NCBI GenBank assembly: GCA_003427395.1
Contig: BFEA01000063.1
Coordinates: forward strand, 2,794,161-2,838,608
DNA: 44,448 nucleotides
Source: Chara braunii
Taxonomy: Eukaryota; Streptophyta; Charophyceae; Charales; Characeae
Direction of reading: 5' to 3'
This document shows positions 31,452-42,433 of the stretch, one piece after another. Position numbers and translations under genes: made by a program. Positions within the stretch are counted from its first letter, which is position 1. Each line of letters begins with the position of its first letter. A model generated the notes under the pieces. The model was not told the DNA's origin and did no database searches. It worked only from the letters and a program-made list of their open reading frames with translations.

Positions 31452-32495
31452 ATGCGGACAGTCCGTCGTTACACACCAACCCACAAAGTTGTTACCCCGC
31501 TTAGTCCTCCTTTGCCCGTTGGGTTCGCCCGCGCGCTACAGTCCGTCGTAGCCCCACGCGTCAACCGCGCACATTCGGCACCAGCTCGTCGGATCGCCCA
31601 ACTCCCACTTCACTCACCTCTTACTTCGCTCGTGAGCTGACCCTCACTGATCGTGCTACCCCGAGCTTCCAACAACTGTTTAAGAGAGCTATCTACTCGC
31701 ACAACCGAAATTTATAGTGTGCATGCATGCGCGAAGAACACGGAATTACAAGGACTTTAGAAGGAGATAAGGGGAGGGAGTGCCTACGTTCTGCATGGCC
31801 AGATCGCGGTGTGGGGGACGTAGCCACTCTCCACGCATCGATTCGATTATGCAGTCCGCGGGCCAATTAGACATGACAAAGAAGAGAGAGAGGGTGGAAA
31901 AGATGAAGCTCAAGAAGAAAGTTACAGTTACAAGGGCACCCCGCCCAAAATTACAGTTACACGCAAGATTAAGGGTGCCGACTAATCAGAGTTCCGTTGC
32001 AGCCGCAAAAAAAACGCGAGAGCAAAGAGCACCGCGCGACAAAAAAAAATTTCGAATTCTTAAATTTCTAAATTCCTATTTATGCGAAAATGCAAAAGGA
32101 ACTTTTATTAAAGCACAAATCCCAAAAAGAAAATCCAAAATTCCGAGAGCCGTCGAGGGCTTGACAAGATTCGAAAAAGGAATTAAAAAAGAAGCAAAAC
32201 TTCCCGCGCGATCACCGCGCCAAAAAACCGACAACAGAACAAAAAAGAAGCGATGTCAAACATTATTAATCACACCTCTGTCGGCGCGCCAACCACTTAA
32301 TCGACCATCCCGGGCCTTGCTTTGCCCTGGCCCCAGCTTTTTAAAAGAAGCGACGTAAAAAGAGGAACAAGCAAGGATACCGATGCAATTTCCCGTCAAT
32401 CCCATCTTTCGTAATTGGCCCAACCTTCCCATCTTAGGACCCCTCATTGTCATCGCGCAGAAAGTCGCGCGGCACAGAAAGTGGTTCGTCACAGA
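31450..32495. other. Spacer including a lysine-rich open frame at 31780-32358
   Basis: The plus frame 31780-32358 (192 codons) is Lys/Arg-rich with no domain. Its composition follows the A-rich DNA, so I treat it as probable chance. The join to the monomer array at 32496 is abrupt. Confidence 0.35.
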
Positions 32496-32865
32496 CTATC
32501 CTCCTAGTCCGTACCTTAGAGTTGAGGCTGGCATTGCAGTCCTTAGTACGGATGTCGGGGTTGTCAGGGGATACTGCACCTTACCGCGGGGCCGGAACAG
32601 GCTCCAGGGATATACGAGCAAACGGAGGATCCCCATCTCTCTACCATCAACACCATAGAACATTGTAGTAAAGACAACATAAGGATAAGGAACTCAATCC
32701 ATAACTCATGACCTAGGGTTGGCTATCCTCCTAGTATGTAGCATAGGGTTGAGGCTGGCATAGCAGCTCCTTAGTACGGGATGTCGGGGGTGTCATGGAC
32801 GAAACGGGCTCCAGGGACATACGATGGAACGGAGGATACCATGCTCTCTATCATCACCACACAAC
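32496..32865 (+). repeat. Array 2 of about 220-bp monomers
   Basis: A complete monomer at 32496-32712 is about 97-98 percent identical to 29746-29964. A second, more divergent and shorter monomer (32721 to about 32865) follows. The arrays are 2.5 kb apart in the same orientation. Confidence 0.85.
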
Positions 32866-33471
32866 TAAGTTAGATGGGATTCACTGTGCACCCTCATGAA
32901 GATCTGTAGTAGCATGTTCATACCTAGCTCCTGAAGTCCCCGTGCAATCAGGCGTGCACGGCGTCTGCTTCAACCGGGGCTGAGCAGGGGGTAGGAGTCT
33001 CTGCTTAGCGCCGGTACCTGCAACCGCTGTCTAGTCAGGTCACCCCGCCAAGATGGCAATGGGTGATGGTCCTGGGTGGTTAACACTAGGGTAGGACATG
33101 GGGGGTGGGGTTGCGCCAGGGAAAAAAGATGAGAGGAAGGGTGGGTGGGGTCTTCAGAGGGGTTCATCTGGACAACCGAGTGGGCGAGTACTGTGGGTGA
33201 CTTCCATCCGTCTAGTATCCCACCTGGGCTTTTTGGGAAAAAAAAAAAAAACTAAATAAAAACTGAGTAAAAACAATTGTGACTGAAGCTCATTTTCCAA
33301 TTTTCTTGCTTGAGCTATATTTGGATGTGTACCAATGAGCCTAGGTCAGTTGATACCAAGTTCTATTCCAGAGGCAATCAATTTTTTTTTTTTTTATAAT
33401 ATAAATAAACACCTGCAACAACAGATAGGAGTGATGATAAGAGCATGCATTCCTACCTGTCATACAGGGGA
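32866..33471. other. Spacer with A and T runs
   Basis: A run of A lies at 33238-33251 and a T run at 33381-33395. No gene was recognised. Confidence 0.5.
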
Positions 33472-33524
33472 CTCCATTCTATTGGTGGGGAGCTGCACCT
33501 GCTGGAAACCGGGTCCAGCGTCCC
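33472..33524 (+). repeat. 50-bp dispersed motif, copy 3
   Basis: CTCCATTCTATTGGTGGGG, then CTGCACCTGCTGGAAACCGG and GTCCAGCGTCCC. A weak second echo (GGGAACCGGGCCCAACGTCC) lies at 33554-33574. GATGATAAGAGCATGC about 40 bases upstream resembles a tRNA A-box. Confidence 0.85.
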
Positions 33525-33574
33525 CTGAACAATGGTAAAATAGCACATGATGGGAACCGGGCCCAACGTCCCGC

Positions 33575-36215
33575 ATGATGTTCTTGAAAAACAGGAAATT
33601 AAGGACCGAGGTGAAAGGTCCCGGTAGGGTGACGGAGCGCTACCGGGAGCGCTCCGTCGCCCGATGCCTTGACATGACGGCTGGCTCCTCGGTGAGGATG
33701 GGAGCGAAAAGTGGTGAGGCGTGGATATGAGGGCGGGGTGAGAGATCAGCAGGCGGATGACAAGGCGGGAAAGTGATCACAGGGCATGGAGGAGCAGGCT
33801 AGAGGTGCCCGGGCGGCAGCATATCTCACACCAAGGTCTCGTTGGAGAGGAGGAACGATGGGGGGGAGTAAGGGGAGGTTGGTATGGAGTTAGGTTTTCT
33901 ATAGGTGGGCGACGTCAGCAACGATGTCACCCCTTCATCCCTTTGGGCTACCTGCGAGGGGCGGCTGGCAGGCTCAACAGTTTAGTCTCGTGACGTGGTT
34001 TGGAGTAATCCTGGCTGCGGTCCATACTATCTTCATCGTTCGGTTCTTTGGGATAGTTGATTGGTTGTCAACCATAGGCGGCCGAGTTGCTTGAGAGCCG
34101 AGGAAGGAGGAGGTGAGGTTTGGAGAGAAGGGGGGGTGCTTTTAGGGATGTCGAGGGTTTGTGTTTTTCCTCTTCGTGTTTTGTTGTGGTGATTCTGTGA
34201 TGACCTTGATGAGATTCTTAATGACGTGATTCTCAACTAGTTTTGTGTGAATAATATATGTTCGCCCTTCTATCCTTGAAGTTTAGTATAACCAACAATT
34301 CTGATTAATCCTGACGTATTTGGGTTGCTTAGTTATAAATTTATGATTCGATTGTTCTACGATGGTTTGTTCGATTTCACATTACCTTTTTGATCATTTG
34401 ATGTCGTTATCCTTGACGTTCAATCAATGATGGCGATTCAATACTTGTGCTACCAGTTTAACTTTTCTATGTTGTAATCCTAGATATTCATACGATAATT
34501 TTTTCTGATTAGCATTTTCGTGATTTACGGTCTGAGCGATTTCCTGAACCCTGGGTTCTGGAAATCAGAGTCGAAAGTCCGGTTGGACATCATAATTGTT
34601 TTCCTATTGTGTTTCCTTTGGATTTTCAAAGTCATCCAATCGTTTATTCGGTCTGAGCGATTTTCCTTTTCCCAATCCTTTTTGTATCTCGATGAATTTC
34701 CTGTTTTAAGTATTAACGATTTATCTACTTCCATCTTATTTGTATTGATGGATTTTCTGATTTTAATGCCATTTAGTTTTTACTTAGTAATTAGTCTCAG
34801 CAAAGGGGTCTCAACCTGTAATGTGTCGTCACCTTTGGACTCTCTAGTTTAGTCTGTTTTGGGGGGTATGGAAACCTTGAGGCTCATTACGAGCTTTGTA
34901 GGGCTTGGGCTCACAAGTATTGATCGGGGTTATTTCCTCAGGATTGGAGCTCCTCCCTGCGAGGGCTACACAAGGTGGGAGATGTTGTCCTTGAGAGGGT
35001 AGGGGCAGTATTGTGGGATTGTCCTTTTCTGAGCCGTGCTGATCTTTGGGTTGGATCAGTATGGCGGTTGGGGAGAGTGGACAAGGGGTGCTGAATTTAG
35101 CAAGATGGGAGGTATAGAGGGCTGTTTCACTGGGGGGGGTGGGATAGGAGGAAAGGGGGAATTCCAGCTCTGCGAGGGTATACTCTAGGGGGAATTGTGT
35201 GCTGCTGAGGGAGCGGGAATGACCGCTTAGGGGGCTATTCTGAACTGGGGCCGGTGTGGTGAGGGGGCACCTTCCGATGGAGGCAAGGTATGGACAGAGG
35301 GACGTTTTTGAGGGAGGAGTAATCTCCGGAATTGTTTTGTGAGTTCTTCATGATTGGTTGAGCTTTGAATAGATATCGGAACCGCTACAGGATGAGAGGT
35401 TATTTTTCCCTCCCTTCCTCTCGTTTTGTGGAGGTAGAAGGGGTTTTCTCTGCCTTTGTCTGAGTTAAATTTCTCAGAAGGAGGGCAGGGGGGGGGGTAG
35501 AACTGGAGGATGGAGTTTAGTCAGGAGGTCTCACTGGAGGAATGGTTGTTTGGCAAGTAGGTCAGAAGAACAAAGTTGGGATGACACAGGCCGGTGCTGG
35601 AGCTTTGGCTCTGTGACGTGGGGAGAGCTTGAGGCTTGTGGAGTTATGTTGAGGGAGGAAGGCATAACCAAATCGTTCGACGAAGCGGACGCCGAGGTAT
35701 TAACCCTGTAACCTGTTCAGGGGCTTGCCGTTAAGGGTAGTGTCGAGGGAGGAAGGCACTTCCTTTTCGTCAGAAGAAGGCTGGTCAGAACTGGGGAAGG
35801 TTGCGGTGCCCTGTTACCCTAGCATGAAGGGGGTGTGAGATCAAGTGAGTTCTGGTACGAGGACTGAAAGCCTGGACAAACTTTCCGTCTGTTGAGGGGG
35901 AAATTTTGGATAGTAGGCTGTTTCAGTTTTGAGCCCCCGCTCATATAGTTTTCTATGCATTCCCAGATATTTTCAAAAAACAAAAAAGACTCAGTTACTA
36001 CGGCTTGAGTAACCTAGCATTAGGTCGGTAGGTCGGTAGGTCAGCAGTTATCCATGGGTTTCTTTAAAATTCTTCTGAATTTCTTTCGTGGTTCTCATAT
36101 TGTTTTTATTTGAAATTCTTAGATTGTTCTTAGTCGAAACCAGTAGTTATCCAAGGTTTTCTTAAATTTCTCCTGAACTCTTGTCGTGGTTCTCAGATTA
36201 CAAATTCTCAAGGAC
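33575..36215. other. G-rich and T-rich non-coding DNA
   Basis: Over 2.6 kb shows no credible gene. 33600-34240 and 34860-35960 are G-rich on the plus strand. 34240-34850 is T-rich and contains a hydrophobic 110-codon open frame (34520-34852) that follows from composition. TAGGTCGG repeats three times at 36021-36042. Confidence 0.5.
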
Positions 36216-36655
36216 GGGAATAGAACACAACAACAACGGAGATGGTGGCTCTCTTGCAGTAAGTCTTGCCGGAGTGGAGTACAGGGGAAATCGAGGTGAG
36301 TAGGAGAAGGAGATGGTGGGTATCCACGCGTCCTACTAGAGAGGGGGCTATCTGGTAGGATGGGAATAGGGTACAGCAGCGGCGGAGATGGTGGTTCTGT
36401 TGCAGTAAGTCTTGCCGGAGTGGGGTACAGGGATTGATAGGGGGTGTCTGAGTCCTTTTTTGAATTATGCATATGTCTTTGTTTCTTAAAAAAAAGGTGA
36501 GTGGGAGAAGTAGATGGTGGGTTATCAAGCGACTAGTGAGGGGGCTAGCATGTAGGATGGAAATAGGGCACAACAACAGCAGAGATGGTGGCTCTGCTGC
36601 AGTAAGCCTTGCCAGGGTGAGGTAAAGAGGATTGATGGGGGGCTTCTGAGTCATT
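36216..36655. repeat. Three tandem repeats of about 150-200 bp
   Basis: Units start near 36216, 36362 and 36559 with GGGAATAG.GCACAACAAC-like sequence, then GGAGATGGTGGCTCT and CAGTAAGTCTTGCCGG. Unit length differs (146 then 197) because of an insertion with an A run in unit two. Minus-strand open frames across the array come from the repetition. Confidence 0.8.
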
Positions 36656-37704
36656 TTCGAAATTTTGCCTATTTCTAACCTTCGTCGTAGTAATTTTCTA
36701 AGTAGCTTATTTTTTTCTTAGCCAAAGCCGGGTAATGGCTCCGGTATCTCAAATTTTTCAGATTCTATGTAAATTTCCATATGGGACGCTGAGGACGATG
36801 GTGCACTTTCCACCTGGCACATCGGGAGACGGCATGTGGGTGTGTGGCGTTTTTTTGAGTTGATTTGATGACGCATTGTACAAACAGGGGAGATGGATTC
36901 AATAACTGAATTACAACAGCGTGCGGGTGAGTGGCTGTCGACCATTCAAGGCTCCCAGCTCCAATGGAAGAACCGAAGGATTAATGAACACGAATGGCCC
37001 CTCAAGCCTTATTCTCACTTCGTGATCCCGCTCACGGCAACCCCCCCCCTTTTTGTTCTCCTCCCGGGATGATGAACCCGCGTGCGCAGCCCTGCCCCCC
37101 TCACCGCCCACCCGGCCCCCTGTCCTCCCTCCCTTCCCCGCCACCCTGCCCTCATGCCGAAAGATGAGAGAAGTTATGACTGTGGCTGAATCAGAGGAAG
37201 GAGCTCGAGGACACAAGGAAGACCGGGATGGTTTTGACTGTCAAGGCTGACAACAGGCTGCAACATCGGGAGGACAAACTTCGGATTGGAGACCCGAACG
37301 AGTGATGTGATGGCTACATGAAGGGCGGCTTGTGCTCTCATTTTTCCAGATATCACCCACCTGGCATCCTGCATCACAGTTGCTTTCTCAGAGGGAACAG
37401 GGATTAAATAAGGATTTAAAACCAAAGATCTAAAAGGGACGAAAACCATGGATCCACAAGGGGTTTTGAGTTTAAATACGGTATAAACATTGGTTTTAAA
37501 TTAGGTTTTCAATGGTAGAAATTACCTTGGGAACAATAAATAGGGGGGCTGCAGATCAGGGCAGGTCGACAACACAATTTTGCTCCACGAAGGGATGGGT
37601 AACACTAGCAGCTCCAAGGGAAAAGAGAGTCTCCAGTTCTTTAAGGTAGTTCAGCCATAGCCCTGGAAACAACAACAACCTCTTAGTTACAAAGACGTAT
37701 AAAT
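36656..37704. other. Spacer, nothing recognised
   Basis: A C-rich patch at 37040-37150 creates Pro-rich open frames. No domain or element boundary was seen. Confidence 0.5.
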
Positions 37705-37758
37705 GGGATGCTGGACCCGGTTTCCAGCAGGTGTCGCTCCCCACCAATAGATGGAGCA
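37705..37758 (-). repeat. 50-bp dispersed motif, copy 4
   Basis: On the plus strand, GGGATGCTGGACCCGGTTTC, then CAGCAGGTGTCGCTCCC and CACCAATAGATGGAGCACC. It is the reverse complement of the motif at 33472. Confidence 0.85.
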
Positions 37759-37829
37759 CCCCGACAGTCAAGCCCTCAATCTTGGCAGTTCTCTCACCAC
37801 CGCTAGGATGGAAGGCTTACGCAGAGGCT

Positions 37830-37834
<5 letters not shown>

Positions 37835-37864
<30 letters not shown>
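37835..37864. repeat. Poly-A run
   Basis: About 30 A residues that could be the tail of a plus-strand retroposon ending here, but no body was recognised upstream. Confidence 0.8.
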
Positions 37865-37865
<1 letters not shown>

Positions 37866-38129
37866 ACAATGATATGTGAGGAGGTTGTATTGTGTGTCTG
37901 TATATGCAGGAGGCATTGATTACTACCCACAAGGAGGGAAGGATTGACCTCCTGCCCATGTGACCGAAACCCTAACGAAAAACATTTCCATCCAGCATCC
38001 GGGAAAACATCCTGAAATTCCCCCAAATCAACACGAAGTGACCAACCTCTCACCTGGGGAACGATCTACACCACCTCTTTATCATGGATTGATGGTCGAG
38101 CAACCCCTGATGATTGAAAAGGATGTAGT

Positions 38130-39005
38130 CTAACCCACTCCCACCCGGTGGCGAACAGAGAGGTGCAAAGGATGAATGGTGAGAGACTCCACACATAAAA
38201 GAGGGAAGAAAACAAAACACACATTGAAGCTCAAACCTCTACCCACCATCCTCATGAAACCCCTAACCCTATCCCCTTGTGCTGATGTTGTCATTGTTGT
38301 TGTTGTTGTTGGCATGAGACCCCTTATTTTTTCCCGTTGTAAGCAAGTTGTTGCCGCAACCACCAACATGGGTGTTCCCGTCGTTGTTGTCGTCGTCGTT
38401 GTTGTTGTTATTGATGTGGTTGTCACTTTTGTTGTTGTTGTTGTTGTTGCCGCCTCTGTTGCCGTCGCCACTACCAGCACCGCAGTTGGTGTTGTGATGA
38501 TGAGAGTGTTTGTCATAGGCGATAGTGCAGCGGTTATCGTCGTTATAGCTGCGGCTGTCGTCATTGTTGATGTCAATTTTGTAGTTGTTGATGTTATTGT
38601 TGTTGTTGTTGTAGGTATTGTTGTTATTGTTGTTGCCGCTGATACCTTCGTAGCTGCCTGCGCCTTTGTCGTATGACCTTCCTCAAGTGGCGGTTGTCGA
38701 TCCCTCAAGTTCCGTGCCTGATCGCACTCATTAAATTGCATCAGCGCTCTCGCCACCCAAGCCTTGCACAGATTCCGCCCTTCCTCGAAGATGTCATAGC
38801 AACGATGCATCAGAGTCTCCGCTTGCCGCCAGTTGATGAATTCATCCAGTTGACGAGCCAGTCCCTCCTCCAATTCCCAGATGACGTCCAACATACTTTG
38901 CATCGTGTCCTCCCTCCATGGAATCAACACAGTCGGCCCCCCGTTCGACCCCATGCCAATCCCTTCCCATCGCAGGCAGAGCCTCCACGATACTTTTTGA
39001 ACCAA
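38130..39005 (-). pseudogene. LINE D ORF2 extreme C-terminus fused to Thr/Ala-rich repeat tail
   Basis: After the likely frameshift, the frame continues with plausible protein (MLDVIWELEEGLARQLDEF, then LMHRCYDIFEEGRNLCKAWV). It then enters about 120 residues of Thr/Ala/Ile low complexity encoded by ACA/ACG-type triplets. The repeat part is probably an expanded microsatellite, not a domain. Confidence 0.5.
38286..38640. repeat. GTT/GTC trinucleotide repeat region, about 350 bp
   Basis: Runs of GTT and GTC with interruptions (for example 38287-38310, 38378-38412, 38430-38452, 38585-38640). It keeps open frames on both strands. Confidence 0.9.
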
Positions 39006-40329
39006 GCCAGTCTTCTGTGAAGCTGGTCATCAATTCATGCTCCTTGTTCTGTTTTTGTGTTGCTGTAAGGGCGGGGTCGTCCTTTGTTTTTTGGATTTGT
39101 TGTTTTGTGTGATCCCATGCTGTTCTCACCCTTCCAACTAGATACTGTGACAGGTGCTCTTTTGCATGAGGGGCAGTGAAGGTGTGCTGCTTTCTCTCAA
39201 ACGAGCAACGCACCCTCCAGGCTAGCATTAAGAGTTCAATTCTTGCTGTACGAAACAAATTCCTCTCGTATGGAGACCAGTCTGTCCGGGGGGTTGACGA
39301 GCTCCCTAGGAGCAGGAATTTTGGGTCCCACGGGAATTGAGAGCCGGTGAGGACTGTCCAGGCCCCATCCCACCATCTCCAAATCTGGGTCACCATAGGG
39401 CAACCCAACAAGCAATGCTCCAACATGGCACGAGAGGGTTGGGAGAACCAGTCGTAGTAGCTGCAGATGGGTGAAAGGAGACCTTTCTGTTCCAGATTGG
39501 TCCTCGTGACGAGCCAATCTGGGGTGGGTAGACAACGATACAGTATCTGCCATTGGAGGGGCCGGTGGGATATCGACATTATATGTGAATATCGGGCCCA
39601 TTTAAAGTCTGCCAGATCCCTTGGCGGCAGGATCGAGTCTTTCTCCCATCTTTTTTGCACTCCCTTTCTTGTGGACTGCGTCTTATGTATGACTTGGTAT
39701 CCCTATTTAACCGTGTAATCCCATGGTTTAAACGGGGCGACAGCTCCGTCCCGGGGCCATTGCCATTCTGCCGGGTCAAAAGGGAGGGCTGAAATAGGAG
39801 AGCAGGGCTGAAATACGCAGCGGGAGTGGTCTGTCCCTTCTATCACCCGTACTCTAACCAGGCTCGCCCAGTTGTGGACTGTGTCCGACTCTTGGTTTCT
39901 TTGCATCATGGAGCATGAGGTCCCCGGGGTAGTTATGTCATAAGCTTCCAGCCGGGCTGTCAGCGCAGTCACATCTGCCACCTTGCTAATCAGGCATGGG
40001 GGTCCAATTTGGGGCCAGTGAACTACCCAATCCCCTTGTTCAATCGAGGGGCCATTTTTCAATGGTGGGATCCAAGCAAGAGGTATGGCTTCTTGGAGAT
40101 GTTCCAATTTTTGTTCTCTTTGTTTGGCATATCTTAGTTGGTCTTTCATTTGGCCGGTCATTTTCCATGCTCCCCGTTTGAAGTCCCAAATATCCCCCAC
40201 CGTGAAAACCCCTTTGGCTACCCATTGTCTCCACCACGAGCGTTTCAGCAGGTGAAAAGGCTTCCCTTGGTCATCGCAAATGAAGGGGTTGCCAAATAGC
40301 GGTTGTCTCACTATCTCGTGCCACCGCAT
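38842..40329 (-). pseudogene. LINE D ORF2 C-terminus, zf-RVT with damaged Cys pair
   Basis: One frame runs 40329-38842 with a single in-frame TAG at 39703. Near the 5' end is LFGNPFICDDQGKPF. The zf-RVT region is WARYSHIMSISHRPLQWQIL, then CSYYDW where a C-x2-C pair is usual, then HCLLGCP, followed by RTARIELLMLAWRVRCSFER, typical of the region after the finger. The second Cys is Tyr. Near 39005-38990 the coding frame appears to shift by one base into the next entry. Confidence 0.82.
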
Positions 40330-40367
40330 GGGGGGGGGTACGCGTTGTCCTCACATATCATTATACA

Positions 40368-40421
40368 GGGATGCTGGACCCGATTTTCAGCAGGTGCAGC
40401 TCCCCACCAATAGATGGAGCC
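40368..40421 (-). repeat. 50-bp dispersed motif, copy 5
   Basis: On the plus strand, GGGATGCTGGACCCGATTTT, then CAGCAGGTGCAGCTCCC and CACCAATAGATGGAGCC. Immediately outside, on the minus strand, GGTGATAAGAGCAGGC resembles the upstream sequence of the copy at 33472. Confidence 0.85.
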
Positions 40422-40606
40422 TTGAAACGCTGGGACCCACTTAATGGGCCTGCTCTTATCACCTCGTGAAGTGGGTTTCCCCGAGTATGAAGTTTTTCTA
40501 TAAAAAAAAGAAAAATAAGAAAAATAAGGTTTTCCCCATAATCATATAAGCATGTCAGTACAGATTTGCGTGACACAAGCGAAGACTACACATGGGTGCA
40601 TTCTAT

Positions 40607-40730
40607 GGGCATACTCACACCAGGACTTTTTTACTCATTCATGGATGTAATTGCGGTCATATGCATCCAGTTCCAGCAATAAATGCGGTCAGATACATTT
40701 AACATAGAGCTAGTGTGAGTGCGCTACCCC
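40607..40730. mobile_element. MITE-like foldback, 124 bp
   Basis: GGGCATACTCACACCAG at the left and the complement of GCGCACTCACACTAG at the right form imperfect inverted ends. Inside, GCGGTCATATGCATCC and GCGGTCAGATACATTT are direct relatives. No clear target duplication was found. Confidence 0.4.
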
Positions 40731-40795
40731 AATGTTGCAGCCATTTTTTTATTTTTATTTTTTGGGTAATGTTAGGAGGGGGTGACACTTACCAG

Positions 40796-40933
40796 GGGCG
40801 CGGTCCCACCAGCAAAGTGGATTGGATTGAACTCCTGAATCTGGGCGTGTTTCTGGAGAGGTGCAAAAGGCTAGATTGAACTGCTTTTCTGCATCTCTGC
40901 ATCCAATCCTTTTTGCTAGTGGGACCTCGGCCC
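40796..40933. mobile_element. MITE-like foldback, 138 bp
   Basis: The left GGTCCCACCAGCAAAGTGG (40802 on) and the right complement GGTCCCACTAGCAAAAAGG (ending 40926) match at 23 of 26 positions including the following ATTGGAT. The outer ends are GGGC/GCCC-like with a one-base gap. No clean duplication was found. Confidence 0.5.
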
Positions 40934-41013
40934 AGGTTGATGGGAGCATCCCCGGTGCAGCTTCAGGTGTCCGTCACAATGATATCATCGGGATGAACAA
41001 CCTTGAGGCTTAA

Positions 41014-41388
41014 ACCACCAGTACTTGGCCCAACTATCGGCTGCGGGCGTTTCACGTTAACGTGTCGTGACCTGCGGGCTTTGGGGTACCGAACCACAAT
41101 GGTTGGAAGCACCAGCCAAAAAGAAAATGAAACGGTGCCCCGACGGCCCGACAAAAATTGGCGCGCAGGGGGTATCCTGGCTTGCCATCGATAGCTGGGT
41201 CAACTACTGTTTTTTTTTTTTTTTTTTTTTTTTTACAAAAAGTGGAGATCATTCCATTGCAAAGAGTAAGAGGCCAGGAATCCTCAACAAACAACCCGGA
41301 GTGTTCAACCCTTAACCCTCTGGGCCATTACCCAGTTTCGGCGCGGGCGTTGGGAAAACGTCCAGATACAGAAGTGGCCAGTGGTGGT
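41014..41388. mobile_element. 375-bp foldback element (ACCACCA family), TTAA both sides
   Basis: Left TTAA (41010-41013) then ACCACCAGTACTTGGCCCA. The right-end complement is ACCACCACTGGCCAC, ending 41388 and followed by TTAA (41389-41392). A 24-base T run lies inside at 41211-41234. No protein. Confidence 0.6.
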
Positions 41389-41392
41389 TTAA

Positions 41393-42433
41393 CTTTGTAG
41401 AGGGATGTAAGGGCAAATTTCGAAAGCCAACAAAATAATAATAATAAAATTTAAAAAATCGAAAGCAGGCTAATGCTGCCAGAAAAAAGAATTGTGGGGT
41501 CCAAAAAAGATAAAAGAAAAAAGAAAAAAAGAGGCTAGTCTGAGGCGCAGGGATGCGCTAATTGTGGAGCTCTAGCGCTAATCGGTGCGCATAGCGTCGC
41601 TTTGGTGGCGCTAAGCACGTAACAACGATTAGGGTTCGGATTACTGCCACATAGGCGCTCCCCTCCATTTTGCTGATCGTACAATAGTGGAGATCGGATT
41701 TGCTTCGCTGGCGAGGGTGAAGGTATGGTACAATACGTAGGGCTCTCTTCGTAAGTCACATGTACGTCAATTGCGTCTTGGTGAGAGATTATGTTGCTCA
41801 GCTCCGACTTCAGCGCTGACTTCAAGTTTAGCTCCGACCTCGGCGAACGGGAGGAGGCCACGTAACTCATTGACGAGTCCGAATTTTTGATTTCGGCAGA
41901 ATCGGTGTAGGAGCCAGCGTGGAGGAGGGCCGCCAAACGAAAGGGAATCGGCAAGCCCAAGGTGGCTGAGGCAGAAAGTGAGGAAAGAGGGCTAACCCCA
42001 TTAAGGCGTTGACGAAGACGGAGACAGGAAGACTGAAAACTGAAGACCGGCGGGTGAACTGACGGATTTCAGGGCTTCTTCAACACTGCTGCCAAGAGAA
42101 TATGAACCGGTTTGAAGTCGCCCTTCCTGGGCCTCGAAGATAAAGGTTCGAAGTCGCCAAGGAGGACGGGCATACCAAACAAAAGGCTACAGGGCAAGTC
42201 TTCATCGTCGTTTGTAAGGTACAACGAAAGTGATACGGGGTTTCGAAGCGGCGGACACCCGTGCTCTTAAGGGAAGATATAAATCTATCGGTGGCTGATC
42301 GCCGCCTCGACACAGTGTCTATTTCCAGCCTGGACCTCGTATAGGCATGTTAGTTTATTACGGGTGGTTGTTAACTTTAACTTTAGCATTAATATTAATT
42401 CCTTCTAATTTGGTTGGTCTTTGCTCGTTTGCT
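41393..42433. other. Probable LINE E 5' leader and spacer
   Basis: An A-rich patch (41430-41530) is followed by GC-richer DNA up to the ORF1 start. The minus-strand open frame 41960-41535 (141 codons) is Ser-rich and unrecognised. Because LINE E ORF1 begins at 42434, part of this is likely its 5' untranslated region. Confidence 0.4.

Larger units (their letters stand above)
38130..40329 (-). mobile_element. LINE D: 5'-truncated L1-type tail with zf-RVT module
   Basis: The minus strand holds the ORF2 C-terminal part of a LINE, beginning abruptly near 40329 and followed by a repeat-rich 3' extension. The endonuclease and RT core are absent, as in normal 5' truncation. A copy of the 50-bp dispersed motif sits just upstream (40368-40421) in the same orientation. 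Confidence 0.8.

Noticed and set aside
31192-31479. Arg-Glu repeat protein
   Set aside because: It is the translation of a pure CT microsatellite.
31780-32358. A 192-residue basic protein
   Set aside because: Lys/Arg content follows the A-rich DNA; no domain, no supporting context and no splice or homology signal.
34520-34852. A membrane protein of 110 residues
   Set aside because: Hydrophobic residues follow from T-rich DNA; the opposite strand is also open and no start context or domain supports it.
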